Source: Marinibacterium profundimaris (GTDB lineage Bacteria > Pseudomonadota > Alphaproteobacteria > Rhodobacterales > Rhodobacteraceae). From it: a stretch of 64,000 bases of DNA. Where the stretch lies: NCBI RefSeq assembly GCF_002210095.1, contig NZ_AQQR01000015.1, forward strand, positions 30,620 through 94,619, given 5' to 3'. Position numbers and translations under genes: made by a program. Position 1 is the first letter of the stretch; each line of letters begins with the position of its first letter. The notes below the pieces were generated by a model. That model was not told the DNA's origin. It did no database searches and worked only from the letters and a program-made list of their open reading frames with translations. Below, piece after piece: positions 9,215-17,955 of this stretch.

Positions 9215-9795
9215 CCCGCCTTGCCCTGCTTCGCCATGGTCACACCGAATGGAACCGCGCCGGCCGCATCCAGGGGCGCAGCGACATCATGCTGGACGCC
9301 GAGGCCCGCGATGAGCTGTCGGCCCAGCGGCTGCCCGCGCCCTGGGACGAAGCCATGCTGTGGTCGAGCCCTCTGGAACGCGCGCTGGACACGGCCGAGC
9401 TGGTTTCGGGCGGGCAGCGCCCCAAGGCGGCGCCGGAGCTGATCGAGATGGCCTGGGGCGACTGGGAGGGCCAGAAGGGCGCGGACCTGCTGGCCGATCC
9501 GGGCACGCATTATAGCGACATCGAGAACTGGGGCTGGGATTTCGAGCCGCCCGGCGGCGAAACCCCGCGCGCGGTGGCCGAACGGCTGACGCCCTGGCTG
9601 GCCGGGCTGGAGGGCGACAATGTCGCGGTCTGCCATATCGGCGTGATGCGGGTGATCCTGGCGCTGGCGCATGACTGGGATTTCGACGGCCCGGCGCCGT
9701 TCAAGGTGAAACGCAACCGGCTCTATGTCATCTCGATCGAAGGCGACCGGCTGGTGCCCGAGGGCGAGCCGGTGCGGCTGGAGCCCGCGCCGTGA
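9211..9795 (+). CDS. Histidine phosphatase family protein
   Basis: This 194-residue protein belongs to the phosphoglycerate-mutase-like histidine phosphatases. The catalytic RHG lies at residues 8-10 (LLRHGHTEWN), WSSPLERALDTA follows at about 51-62, and the second histidine is in CHIGVMR near residue 140. The small single-domain form is typical of general phosphatases such as CobC/GpmB-like enzymes. Its ATGA overlaps with both neighbours place it in the glycan operon. A plausible role is dephosphorylation of a sugar phosphate or nucleotide-sugar intermediate, but this is inference from context. Confidence 0.85.
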   Translation: MTRLALLRHGHTEWNRAGRIQGRSDIMLDAEARDELSAQRLPAPWDEAMLWSSPLERALDTAELVSGGQRPKAAPELIEMAWGDWEGQKGADLLADPGTHYSDIENWGWDFEPPGGETPRAVAERLTPWLAGLEGDNVAVCHIGVMRVILALAHDWDFDGPAPFKVKRNRLYVISIEGDRLVPEGEPVRLEPAP

Positions 9796-10916
9796 GGGTC
9801 CTGATCACCGTCACCCACCTGCTGGGCACCGGGCACCTGAGCCGCGCGCTGACGCTGGGCCGGGCCTTTGCCGAGCGCGGGCACGAGGTCGTCGTGGCGA
9901 GCGGTGGGGCTCCGGCGCCGCATCTGGACACAACGGGCGTGACGCTGGTGCAGCTGCCGCCGCTGCGCTCGGACGGGACGGATTTCACGCGGTTGCTGAA
10001 GGCCGAGGGCACGCTGGCCGACGACGCCTACCGCGCGGCGCGGACCGATGCGCTGCTGGCCTGCCTCTCCCCTGCGCCGGACCTGCTGATCACCGAGCTG
10101 TTCCCCTTCGGCCGCCGCAACCTGCGGGCCGAGTTCACCGCGCTGCTTGAGGCGGCCCGCGCCCTGCCCCGCCCACCGCGCATCCTCAGTTCGATCCGCG
10201 ACATCCTCGCACCGCCGTCGAAGCTGGCCAAGGCCGACTGGGCGGACGAGATGATCACGCGGTTCTACGACGGCGTGCTGGTGCATTCCGACCCGGTGCG
10301 GACCGAATTGTCCTTGAGCTGGCCGGTCTCCGGCGCGCTGGCCGGGCGGCTGATCTACACCGGCTACGTGGCCCCCGCCCCGGCCGGGCCGCATCCGCAG
10401 GCCGAGGGCACAGGCGAGGTGCTGGTCAGCGCCGGAGGTGGGCCGGTGGGCGACGGGCTGTTCCGCGCCGCGCTGGCGGCCGCAAAGCTGGACGACCGCC
10501 GGCCATGGCGGCTGCTGGTCGGTGGCGGGGCGGACCGGATCGCCACGCTGCAGGCCGAGGCTCCCGCCAATGCCACGCTGGAGCCGCCGCGCCGGGATTT
10601 CCGGCAGATGCTGTCCCATGCCGCGGCCTCGGTCAGCATGTGCGGCTACAATACCGCGCTCGATATCCTGCAGGCCGGGACGCCCGCGGTCTTCGTGCCC
10701 TTCGATGCGGGCAACGAGGTGGAACAGGGGCTGCGGGCGGAAAGCCTCTCGGCCCTGCCCGGGATCGCGTCGGTGCCCAGTGCGGAGTTGGATGCCGACA
10801 CCCTGCTGAATGCTGTGGCGCGGGTGACGTCGGAAGGAAAACGAGGCCGCGACGGGCTGCGCGACGATGGCGCGGCGGAAACCGTGCGGATCTGCGAAGG
10901 GATGGTTTGCGCATGA
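9792..10916 (+). CDS. Glycosyltransferase, MurG-like GT-B fold
   Basis: The 374-residue product resembles the first gene of the cluster. It has a glycine-rich loop LLGTGHLSRALTLGRAFAERG at residues 10-30, LVSAGGGPVGDGLF mid-protein, and MCGYNTALDILQAGTPAVFV at about 281-300, which matches the GGYNT segment of the 5626 gene and the donor site of GT28 enzymes. It overlaps both neighbours by four bases. Two related inverting transferases and two GT4 enzymes in one operon suggest a tetrasaccharide-like unit or a decorated lipid, though nothing identifies the acceptor. Confidence 0.8.
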   Translation: MRVLITVTHLLGTGHLSRALTLGRAFAERGHEVVVASGGAPAPHLDTTGVTLVQLPPLRSDGTDFTRLLKAEGTLADDAYRAARTDALLACLSPAPDLLITELFPFGRRNLRAEFTALLEAARALPRPPRILSSIRDILAPPSKLAKADWADEMITRFYDGVLVHSDPVRTELSLSWPVSGALAGRLIYTGYVAPAPAGPHPQAEGTGEVLVSAGGGPVGDGLFRAALAAAKLDDRRPWRLLVGGGADRIATLQAEAPANATLEPPRRDFRQMLSHAAASVSMCGYNTALDILQAGTPAVFVPFDAGNEVEQGLRAESLSALPGIASVPSAELDADTLLNAVARVTSEGKRGRDGLRDDGAAETVRICEGMVCA

Positions 10917-11674
10917 CGGACTGGTCCCCGCTGGAGGCCGAGCTGGAGCGGCTGCAGGCCCCTCTGCCCGTCTGGTGGCGCGATGACGACGCGATTGCCG
11001 ACACCCCGGCGCTCGACCAGCTGATTGAGATGGCAGAGGGGGCGGGATGGCCGCTGCACCTGGCGATCATCCCGGCGGAGGCCAACGAGACACTGGCCCG
11101 ACGGTTGCGGGGCTGCGGGAGCGTGGTGCCTGTCACCCATGGCTGGGCCCATGCCAACAACGCGCCGGAGGGCGAGAAGAAGGCGGAATTCGGCGCCCAT
11201 CGCCCGGTGGCGGAGATGGCGGCGGAGGCCGGGGCCTCTCGTGCCCGCCTGGCGAACGTCCTGGGGACGGAGCCCGCGCCGATGTTCGTGCCGCCCTGGA
11301 ACCGGATCGCGCCGGATCTTTTGCCGATGCTGCCCGAACAGCGGTTTTCGACGATCTCCACCTTCACGCCCCGCAAGGACGCGGAAGCCGCGCCGGGGCT
11401 GAGACGGATCAACACCCATCTCGACCCGATCGACTGGCGCGGCAGCCGCAGCCTCGTTGCCCCCGACCGGCTGATCGCGCAGATGGCCTGTGACCTCAGA
11501 GATCGCCGCGAGGGCCGCGCCGACGCGGCCGAGCCCTACGGCCTGCTTACCCATCACCTGGTCCACGACGAGGCCATCTGGCATTTCGTCGCCGACCTTC
11601 TCACCCGATTGTCCCGCGCGCCCCTGACCCTTTGGGATGCCCGCGCCCCCCATATCACGGAGCCCACCCCATGA
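10913..11674 (+). CDS. Polysaccharide deacetylase-like protein
   Basis: The 253-residue protein has features of the NodB/polysaccharide deacetylase fold: WWRDDDAI at residues 21-28 supplies the Asp pair, VTHGWAHANN near residue 73 supplies zinc-ligand histidines, and FVPPWNR at about 125-131 matches the substrate-groove motif. There is no signal peptide, so it would act in the cytosol, unlike most cell-wall deacetylases. The start overlaps the previous stop (ATGA). It may deacetylate an N-acetyl sugar made by the neighbouring transferases; this is inferred from the cluster. Confidence 0.8.
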   Translation: MTDWSPLEAELERLQAPLPVWWRDDDAIADTPALDQLIEMAEGAGWPLHLAIIPAEANETLARRLRGCGSVVPVTHGWAHANNAPEGEKKAEFGAHRPVAEMAAEAGASRARLANVLGTEPAPMFVPPWNRIAPDLLPMLPEQRFSTISTFTPRKDAEAAPGLRRINTHLDPIDWRGSRSLVAPDRLIAQMACDLRDRREGRADAAEPYGLLTHHLVHDEAIWHFVADLLTRLSRAPLTLWDARAPHITEPTP

Positions 11675-12147
11675 GCCGTCTCGATTCCATGCTGCGCCGC
11701 CTGAGCGCCCAACGCGACGGGCTCAACTGGGCCGCCGACCAGGTCGCCGGGGTTGCGGGCGATGTGCTCGACCTCGGCCTTGGGAACGGGCGGACCTACG
11801 ATCATATCCGCGAGATCCTGCCGCACAGGCGGATCTGGGTGATCGACCGGGTTCTGCAATGCCATCCCTCCTGCGAACCGCCAGAGGAAGATTTCCTGAT
11901 GGGAGAGGCCGCGCCGATGCTGGCCGAGCTGGGCCGGCGCAGCGATGGCATCGCGCTGGCGCATTACGACCTGGGCCGCGGGATCAAGGACGAGGACGTG
12001 GCCGAGGCGGCGAAGCTGTCGGAAGACCTGGCGCAGGTCATGGTGCCGGGCGGGATGATCGTCTCGGGCCAGCCTCTGGTGGGGTTCGAACAGGTGACCG
12101 GCCCGGACAGCATCGCCCCGGATCGCTACCTGTTCTACCGGACCTGA
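11671..12147 (+). CDS. Class I SAM-dependent methyltransferase, small
   Basis: The 158-residue product carries the SAM-binding motif GDVLDLGLGNGRTYDHI (about residues 29-45) and a late strand VMVPGGMIVSGQPL. It is shorter than most class I methyltransferases, ending soon after the Rossmann core, but the core looks complete. It overlaps the deacetylase gene by four bases and is the last gene of the glycan operon; phnM ends six bases downstream on the other strand. O- or N-methylation of a sugar is a reasonable guess from position only. Confidence 0.8.
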   Translation: MSRLDSMLRRLSAQRDGLNWAADQVAGVAGDVLDLGLGNGRTYDHIREILPHRRIWVIDRVLQCHPSCEPPEEDFLMGEAAPMLAELGRRSDGIALAHYDLGRGIKDEDVAEAAKLSEDLAQVMVPGGMIVSGQPLVGFEQVTGPDSIAPDRYLFYRT

Positions 12148-12153
12148 GCCGGA

Positions 12154-13314
12154 TCAGACCCGGCGGCCGCGCGACCAGGTCGCCAGCGGCACGGGATGAC
12201 CGTCCGCAAGACGGAACCGCACGAGATCCGCGCGCAGCCCCGGCGCCAGCCGCCCCCGGTCGGTCAGGCCCGTGGCCCGGGCCGGTGCATCGGTCACGGT
12301 GGCGAGGCCGCGCGCCATGTCGTCCCATTCCTGCCCCAGCTGCACCGCGCCGGTCAGCAGAGAGAACGGCACGTAATCCGACGACAGGATGTCCAGCAGC
12401 CCGGCCTTCGCCAGATCCATCGCCGCGACATTGCCGGAATGCGACCCGCCGCGCACCACGTTGGGCGCGCCCATGATCACCGCGATGCCGGCGTCACGGC
12501 TGGCGGCGGCAGCCTCCACCGTCGTCGGGAATTCGGCCAGACGCACGCCATGGCCGGCAGAGACCTCGACCTGCTCGACCGTCGTATCGTCGTGGCTGGC
12601 CAGCGCCGCGCCCAGCCGCTTGCCCTCGGCCACCGCCGCCGCCTCGTTGTCGGCACCCAGCCGGGCATGGAGCGCATAGAGCGATTCGACATGATCATCG
12701 AATTCCGCCTGGGTCAGCCCGTACTTGCCGGACATGTACTCCTGGTATTTTGAGATATCGCTGAACTGGCGCTGGCCGGGCATGTGATCCATCAGGCTGA
12801 CGATGCCGACCCGGTCCTCGGGCGTGAACTCGGCCAGCTCCTCGATCAGCGTCTCCGAACAGATCTCGGCCCGCAGGTGCAGGAAGTGGCTGATGCGAAA
12901 GACGCCCTTCTCGCGCATGGCCAGGATCTTCGAGGACAGGTCGCGAGCGTATTTGCCATAGGGCGCGCGCGATCCGGTGGGGATGGACCCCACGCGCAGG
13001 GCGTCGAAGACCGTGGTGATCCCGGTCGAGGCCAGTTCCGCATCATGGGCGAGGATCGCGGGATCCAGCGGCCAGGCGACGCGCGGGCGCGGCTTCATGT
13101 GGCGTTCGAGATTGTCGGTATGCACCTCGATCAGGCCGGGCGCGAGGTAATCTCCCTCGCAATCCACGGCACCGCGGCTGACCGTAGCGCCCTGGTCGAT
13201 CGCGGCGATCTCGCCATTGCGGATCACCAGCGCGCCGGTCACGGTCTCGTCGGCAAGGACCAGCCGCGCATTGGCAAGGATCACGTCTTCTGTCATCTGG
13301 ATTTCGTCTTTCAT
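12154..13314 (-). CDS. phnM: Alpha-D-ribose 1-methylphosphonate 5-triphosphate diphosphatase PhnM
   Basis: The 386-residue protein is the amidohydrolase-fold enzyme that removes diphosphate from the ribose-methylphosphonate triphosphate made by PhnGHIL, giving the substrate for PhnJ. The metal-site motif EVHTDNLERHMKPRP is at about residues 63-77, and SLMDHMPGQRQF and VMGAPNVVRGGSHSGN are further family-specific segments. Two ATGs are possible, at 13314 and 13296; neither has a strong ribosome-binding site, and the longer form is given. The gene is on the same strand as phnN but separated from it by a plus-strand gene, and it diverges from that gene across only 38 bases. It therefore probably has its own promoter. 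Confidence 0.92.
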   Translation of the reverse strand: MKDEIQMTEDVILANARLVLADETVTGALVIRNGEIAAIDQGATVSRGAVDCEGDYLAPGLIEVHTDNLERHMKPRPRVAWPLDPAILAHDAELASTGITTVFDALRVGSIPTGSRAPYGKYARDLSSKILAMREKGVFRISHFLHLRAEICSETLIEELAEFTPEDRVGIVSLMDHMPGQRQFSDISKYQEYMSGKYGLTQAEFDDHVESLYALHARLGADNEAAAVAEGKRLGAALASHDDTTVEQVEVSAGHGVRLAEFPTTVEAAAASRDAGIAVIMGAPNVVRGGSHSGNVAAMDLAKAGLLDILSSDYVPFSLLTGAVQLGQEWDDMARGLATVTDAPARATGLTDRGRLAPGLRADLVRFRLADGHPVPLATWSRGRRV

Positions 13315-13352
13315 GGCCTATCTGCCCCCGACAGCCAACGGAGTGACCGCAT

Positions 13353-14036
13353 ATGGAATTTTCGCGCTACGCGCTTTACTTCGCCCCGCCCGAAGGTGCC
13401 GACTGGACCCGTCTGGCGACGGCCTGGCTGGGCTGGGACATGGAAACCGGCGCCGAGGTGGCGCCGCCCGAGGCGCCCGGCATCGACGTGGCCGGGATCA
13501 CCGAGCGGCCGCGCAAATATGGGCTGCACGGCACGATCAAGCCGCCCTTCAGGCTGGCCGGGGGCCGCAGCCCCGCCGAGCTGATGGCCGCGGCCGAGGC
13601 GCTGTGCGCGCGGCTGAAGCCGGTGACGCTGGACGGGCTTGGCCTGGCGCGGATGGGCGGGTTCCTGGCGCTGCGGCCCGAGGGCGACGCCAACGCCCTG
13701 TCGGATCTGGCGGCCGCCTGTGTCGAAGGGCTGGACGACTTTCGCGCGCCGGCGCCCGAGGCCGAGCTGGAGCAGCGGCGCAAGGCCGGGCTGAGCCCGG
13801 CGCAGGAGGCACATCTGCAACGCTGGGGTTACCCCTACGTGATGGACCAGTTCCGGTTCCACATCACCCTGTCCCGCCGGCTGAGCGACGACGAGGCCGC
13901 CCCGGCCGAGGCCTGGCTGCGCGAGCACCTGGATCCAATGCTGCCGCGCCCGTTTCACATCCCCGACATGGCGCTGGTGGGCGAAGGCCCCGATGGCCGG
14001 TTCCGGATGATCCATCGCTACACGCTTTCCGGCTGA
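13353..14036 (+). CDS. DUF1045 phosphonate-operon protein, 2H phosphoesterase-like
   Basis: The 227-residue protein matches the 'putative phosphonate metabolism protein' (DUF1045) family found beside C-P lyase genes. It carries the paired H-x-T motifs of 2H phosphoesterases: KYGLHGTIKPPF with His59 and FRFHITLS with His170. No phnP, which opens the cyclic ribose phosphate formed by PhnJ, is present in the window, so this protein could do that job; this is inference. The gene runs opposite to its phn neighbours, diverges from phnM and overlaps the 3' end of phnN by 19 bases. Confidence 0.85.
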   Translation: MEFSRYALYFAPPEGADWTRLATAWLGWDMETGAEVAPPEAPGIDVAGITERPRKYGLHGTIKPPFRLAGGRSPAELMAAAEALCARLKPVTLDGLGLARMGGFLALRPEGDANALSDLAAACVEGLDDFRAPAPEAELEQRRKAGLSPAQEAHLQRWGYPYVMDQFRFHITLSRRLSDDEAAPAEAWLREHLDPMLPRPFHIPDMALVGEGPDGRFRMIHRYTLSG

Positions 14037-14566
14037 AGTGCGGCGCGCACGGCGGCGACGGTGTCGTCGAGCGCGCCGGAATTGTCGATGCGGTGAACCT
14101 GCGCCAGCCCCTCGGGCAGCGGCAGGGACCCGCGCGACAGGCGGCGCTTCTGCTCGTCCTCCGCCTCGCGCCCGCGGCCAGACAGCCGCGCGGCCAGCAC
14201 CTCGGGCGGCGCGGTCAGCGAGATCACCTGAAGATCGGGGCGCAGCGTCTGCGCCTGAAGCAGCACGGCGCGGGAGAGATTGACCAGCACCGTGCGGCCC
14301 GCCGCGAGATCCTGTTCGATGGCGCGCGGCACGCCGTAGTGCAGCCCGTGCGCCTCCCAGGACAGCAGGAACTCTCCGGCGGCGTCGCGGGCGCGGAAGG
14401 CCTCTTCGCTCACGCCCTCGAAGTCTTCTCCGCCGGCCTCGGACGGGCGGGTGATGACGCGGCGGGCGAGCATCCAGGCCGGGTCGGCCTCGACCAGCGC
14501 CGCCATGACGCTGTCCTTGCCGACGCCCGAGGGGCCGACGACGGCGACGAGCCGGCCCTGGCTCAT
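14018..14566 (-). CDS. phnN: Ribose 1,5-bisphosphate phosphokinase PhnN
   Basis: PhnN converts ribose 1,5-bisphosphate, the sugar left after C-P lyase action, to PRPP. The 182-residue protein begins with the P-loop GPSGVGKDS (residues 11-19) of guanylate-kinase-like enzymes, followed by [15 protein letters not shown]. The start overlaps the phnL stop by four bases (ATGA), so it is the last gene of the phnG-N transcript. Its 3' end overlaps the convergent DUF1045 gene by 19 bases. Confidence 0.92.
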   Translation of the reverse strand: MSQGRLVAVVGPSGVGKDSVMAALVEADPAWMLARRVITRPSEAGGEDFEGVSEEAFRARDAAGEFLLSWEAHGLHYGVPRAIEQDLAAGRTVLVNLSRAVLLQAQTLRPDLQVISLTAPPEVLAARLSGRGREAEDEQKRRLSRGSLPLPEGLAQVHRIDNSGALDDTVAAVRAALQPESV

Positions 14567-15246
14567 GCCGCCATCCCCGGCGTGAAGGCGGAGACATCGA
14601 CCTCGCGGTCGGCCACGGCCTGGCGGGCGGGCAGATCGTGGAAGATGCCGACGATGGCGGCGCCTCGCGCCTTGGCCTCGGTGATCAGGTCCAGCACGAC
14701 CTGGCGGTTGCCGGCGTCTAGGCTGGCGGTGGGCTCGTCCAGCAGCAGCGCCGGATAGGTATGGGCAAAGCCGCGCGCGATGTTCACGCGCTGCTGTTCA
14801 CCGCCCGAGAAGGTGGTGGGGCTGAGGCCCCAGAGCGGCTCGGGGATGTTGAGGCGCGAGAGCAGCTCGCCGGCCCGGCTCCGGGCTGTCTCGCCATCCA
14901 CGCCGACCGCCAGCAGCGGCTCGGCCACCACGTCCAGGGTCGGCACCCGGGGCACGACGCGCAGGAACTGGCTGACATAGCCCAGCGTGTGGCGGCGCAG
15001 GTCCAGGATCTCGCGCGGCTCGGCGGTGACGACATCGGTGTCACCCACGAGGATCCGGCCCGAGGCGGCCAGGTAATTGCCGTAGATCAGGCGCATCAGC
15101 GTGGATTTCCCCGCGCCCGAGGCGCCCACCAGCGCCACGCATTCGCCGGGCGCCACGGTGAGGCTGGCCCCTTCCATCACCGGGATGACGGTGCCGCCCT
15201 GGTTATGAAGGGTGAAGGACTTGGCGACATTCTCGATCTGGATCAT
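14563..15246 (-). CDS. phnL: Phosphonate C-P lyase system protein PhnL (ABC-type ATPase)
   Basis: PhnL is the ABC-type ATPase that works with PhnG, H and I in attaching the phosphonate to ribose. The 227-residue protein has Walker [10 protein letters not shown], signature [15 protein letters not shown] and Walker [13 protein letters not shown]. The start at 15246 is preceded by GGAG at proper spacing; an upstream in-frame ATG at 15348 gives only non-homologous sequence. The gap of 37 bases to the CorA-like gene upstream is the largest in this part of the operon. Confidence 0.92.
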   Translation of the reverse strand: MIQIENVAKSFTLHNQGGTVIPVMEGASLTVAPGECVALVGASGAGKSTLMRLIYGNYLAASGRILVGDTDVVTAEPREILDLRRHTLGYVSQFLRVVPRVPTLDVVAEPLLAVGVDGETARSRAGELLSRLNIPEPLWGLSPTTFSGGEQQRVNIARGFAHTYPALLLDEPTASLDAGNRQVVLDLITEAKARGAAIVGIFHDLPARQAVADREVDVSAFTPGMAA

Positions 15247-15283
15247 CGAAAGGTACTCCGGGAGTTCGGTGTGGTCGGGGCCG

Positions 15284-16237
15284 CTAGAGCCAGCGGCGCC
15301 ATTTGAAGATGATGTAGGCCAGGACGGAGGAGCCCACCATGACGCCAAGGGTCACCGGGTAACCCCAGGGTGAATCGAGCTCCGGCATCCGCGAGAAATT
15401 CATGCCGTACATGGAGGCGATCAGCGTCGGCGGCAGGAAGAAGGCCGTGATGATCGAAAAGGTGCGCATGGTGGTGTTCTGATCCACCTGGATCAGCCCC
15501 AGGGTCAGGTCGGTGGCGAAGGAGATCCTCTCGTTCACCGATTCCGCGTGTTCGACCAGCGCCTGGATGTCGCGCAGAACGCCATCGATGATTTCGGCCA
15601 TCTCCGGGTCCTTCGGGACATGGGTGCGCCGGTGAAAACTGGTCGCCCGTTCAAGCGACAGCAGCGCCAGGCGCAGGCGCGAGAGCATCTCGCCCTGCAG
15701 ACCCAAGGTGCGCAGCGTGTCGCGCATGCTGTCGGGCGAGCGGTCGGGCTCCTTCGACAGCACCTGCGAGAGCAGAACGTCGAGCGTCTCGCCGATCTCC
15801 TCGATATGGTCGGCCTGGCGCCCGACGACTTCTTCGATCAGGCCAAGCGCGATGCGGTGCGGCGTGCCGCAGCCCATGGCAGAGGTGCCGGCCCGCTCGG
15901 GGAAGCTCTCGAAGGAATGGGGCCCGTGGTAGCGGATCGTCACCACGCAGTCCTCCGAGAGCAACAGGTTCACCGGCAGGACACGTTCCACCCCGTCGGC
16001 GGTGCGGCCGGGCAGGACCACGGTCATATGGTCGGTGTCGCCCAGCCGGAACAGCCGGCTCGAGACCTCGATCTCGCGCATCTCGGCGAACGTCGGCAGG
16101 GCAATGCCCAGTTTCGACAGGATGGCGGCATCTTCTTCGCCCGGGGCAAGCACGTCGATCCAGACCGCCCGCCCCGGGTCGGTTCCCTCCGGCATCGCGG
16201 CCAGCCGGCCGCCCGCGTTGGAGTAGAGCCGCATCAT
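15284..16237 (-). CDS. CorA-family divalent cation transporter within the phn operon
   Basis: The product of about 317 residues is a CorA/ZntB-type inner-membrane cation channel. Most of it is a soluble alpha-helical cytosolic domain. Two C-terminal membrane helices follow, and the GMN signature is at the end of the first ([11 protein letters not shown], near residue 278), with the protein ending in FKWRRWL. Either of two adjacent ATGs (16237, 16234) could start it; they follow the phnK stop by four to seven bases, so it is clearly cotranscribed between phnK and phnL. Mg2+ or Zn2+ supply for the metal- and ATP-dependent C-P lyase enzymes is a plausible link but is inference. Confidence 0.88.
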   Translation of the reverse strand: MMRLYSNAGGRLAAMPEGTDPGRAVWIDVLAPGEEDAAILSKLGIALPTFAEMREIEVSSRLFRLGDTDHMTVVLPGRTADGVERVLPVNLLLSEDCVVTIRYHGPHSFESFPERAGTSAMGCGTPHRIALGLIEEVVGRQADHIEEIGETLDVLLSQVLSKEPDRSPDSMRDTLRTLGLQGEMLSRLRLALLSLERATSFHRRTHVPKDPEMAEIIDGVLRDIQALVEHAESVNERISFATDLTLGLIQVDQNTTMRTFSIITAFFLPPTLIASMYGMNFSRMPELDSPWGYPVTLGVMVGSSVLAYIIFKWRRWL

Positions 16238-16241
16238 CGCG

Positions 16242-17012
16242 TCAGACCTGCAGCACCGAGGACACGAGAAGCTGCGTGTAGCCGTGCTGCGGATCGTCAA
16301 GCACCTGGTCGGTGAGCCCGGTTTCGACCACGTGGCCGTCCTTCATCACCATCAGCCGGTCGGCCAGCAGGCGCACGACGGCCAGGTCATGGGTCACGAT
16401 CAACGCCGACAGACCCATCTCGCGCACCAATCCGCGCAGCAGGTCAAGAAGCCGCGCCTGGACGGACACGTCGAGCCCGCCGGTCGGTTCGTCCATGAAC
16501 ACCAGCCGCGGCCCGGTGACCAGGTTGCGCGCGATCTGCAGGCGCTGCTGCATGCCGCCCGAGAATTGCGTCGGCCGGTCGTCGATCCGGCCGGTGTCGA
16601 TCTCGACCCGGCCCAGCCAGTCCTCGGCCGAATGGCGGATGTCGCCGTAATGGCGCGCGCCCACGGCCATCAGGCGTTCGCCGATATTGCCGCCCGCGGA
16701 GACGCCCATGCGCAGCCCCTCGCGGGCGTGCTGATGGACAAAGGCCCAGTCGGTGCGGCCCAGCATCCGGCGCGCGGGTTCGGACATGGTGACGGTATCG
16801 ACCGGCCCGTCGGCGCGGGTGTCAAAGATCACCTGGCCGTCATCGGGCGGCAGGTGGCCGGCGAGACAGTTCAGCAGCGTGGACTTGCCCGACCCGCTTT
16901 CGCCGACGATGCCCATGACCTCGCCGGGATAAAGATCGAAGGAGACGCCGGTGCAGCCGATCCGGCCGCCGTAAAACTTCGCCACGTCCCGCACTTGCAG
17001 CAATGGTGTCAT
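16242..17012 (-). CDS. phnK: Phosphonate C-P lyase system protein PhnK (ABC-type ATPase)
   Basis: PhnK is the ABC-type ATPase that binds the PhnGHIJ core complex. The 256-residue protein has Walker A GESGSGKST, a Q-loop region, signature FSGGMQQRLQIARNL and Walker B LVFMDEPTGGLDVSVQ, plus ALIVTHDLAVVRLLADR. The ATG at 17012 follows a strong AGGAGG site. It is separated from phnJ by 73 bases that contain an AT-rich inverted repeat, unlike the overlapping genes upstream, so part of the transcript may be processed or attenuated there. Confidence 0.93.
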   Translation of the reverse strand: MTPLLQVRDVAKFYGGRIGCTGVSFDLYPGEVMGIVGESGSGKSTLLNCLAGHLPPDDGQVIFDTRADGPVDTVTMSEPARRMLGRTDWAFVHQHAREGLRMGVSAGGNIGERLMAVGARHYGDIRHSAEDWLGRVEIDTGRIDDRPTQFSGGMQQRLQIARNLVTGPRLVFMDEPTGGLDVSVQARLLDLLRGLVREMGLSALIVTHDLAVVRLLADRLMVMKDGHVVETGLTDQVLDDPQHGYTQLLVSSVLQV

Positions 17013-17031
17013 GACTTGCCTCCTGCGCCAG

Positions 17032-17050
17032 AATTTTCGACGAAAATTCT
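17032..17050. repeat. AT-rich inverted repeat between phnJ and phnK
   Basis: GAATTTTCGACGAAAATTC is an inverted repeat with nine-base arms around one central base, inside an otherwise GC-rich operon. It lies in the only large gap among phnG-K. A related palindrome (CGAAAATTTTCG) occurs at about 50476-50487. Role unknown: RNA processing, a protein site or a small mobile repeat. Confidence 0.5.
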
Positions 17051-17085
17051 CGGCACGCCATAGGTTTCCGAAAAATTCCGCGGGC

Positions 17086-17955
17086 TCATGCCATCGTCTC
17101 CGCGGCAAGCCGGCCCTCGTGCCCGGCCTCGCGGCGCGAGCGGCAGTAATCGGTGTCGGAACAGACGAACATGCGATTGCCCGCGTCGTCCAGGATCACC
17201 TCGTCGAGATAGCTGTCCTCGGCCCCGCAGAGATCGCAGGGATGGTCGGCCTTGGAGGGGTCGAAGGGATAATCCTCGAAATCGAGGCTGACCACCTTGG
17301 TCCAGGGCGGCACCGCGTAGATCCTCTGTTCGCGGCCGGCGCCGAACAGCTGGACCGCGGCCATCTCCATCTTGGGGTTGTCGAATTTCGGGATCGGCGA
17401 CGGGTCCATCACGTAGCGGTCGTTGACCATCACCGGGTAGGCGAAAGCCGTGGCGATGTTGCCGTGGCGCGAAATGTCCTCGTAGAGCTTCACATGCATC
17501 AGCCCGTATTCCTCGAGACTGTGCATCTTGCGCGTCTCGGTCTCGCGCGGCTCGAGGAAGCGCAGCGGCTCGGGGATCGGCACCTGGTAGACGAGGATCT
17601 GGTCCTCGGTCAGCTCGACCTCGGGGATGCGGTGGCGGGTCTGGATGATCGTGGCTTCCGAGGTCTCCTCGGTGGTGGCCACGCCGGCGGTGCGCTCGAA
17701 AAACTTGCGGATCGAGACGGCGTTGGTCGTGTCATCCGCGCCCTGGTCGATGACCTTAAGCCGGTCGTCCGGTGTCAGCGCCGCGGCCGAGACCTGCACG
17801 CCGCCGGTGCCCCAGCCATAGGGCATGGGCATCTCGCGCGAGGCGAACGGCACCTGGTAGCCCGGCACGGCGAGCCCCTTGAGGATCGCGCGGCGGATCA
17901 TCCGCTTGGTCTGTTCGTCGATATAGGCGAAGTTGTACTCGTCCATCACGCTCAT
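17086..17955 (-). CDS. phnJ: Carbon-phosphorus lyase core subunit PhnJ
   Basis: PhnJ is the radical-SAM-like enzyme that cleaves the C-P bond, releasing alkane and leaving 5-phosphoribosyl 1,2-cyclic phosphate. In this 289-residue protein the essential cysteines are present as Cys240, Cys243, Cys265 and Cys271 (HPCDLCGAED and FVCSDTDYCRSRR), offset by one from the E. coli positions. YGWGTGGVQVS at about 46-56 is also conserved. Its start overlaps the phnI stop by four bases. The protein looks complete and functional. Confidence 0.95.
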   Translation of the reverse strand: MSVMDEYNFAYIDEQTKRMIRRAILKGLAVPGYQVPFASREMPMPYGWGTGGVQVSAAALTPDDRLKVIDQGADDTTNAVSIRKFFERTAGVATTEETSEATIIQTRHRIPEVELTEDQILVYQVPIPEPLRFLEPRETETRKMHSLEEYGLMHVKLYEDISRHGNIATAFAYPVMVNDRYVMDPSPIPKFDNPKMEMAAVQLFGAGREQRIYAVPPWTKVVSLDFEDYPFDPSKADHPCDLCGAEDSYLDEVILDDAGNRMFVCSDTDYCRSRREAGHEGRLAAETMA

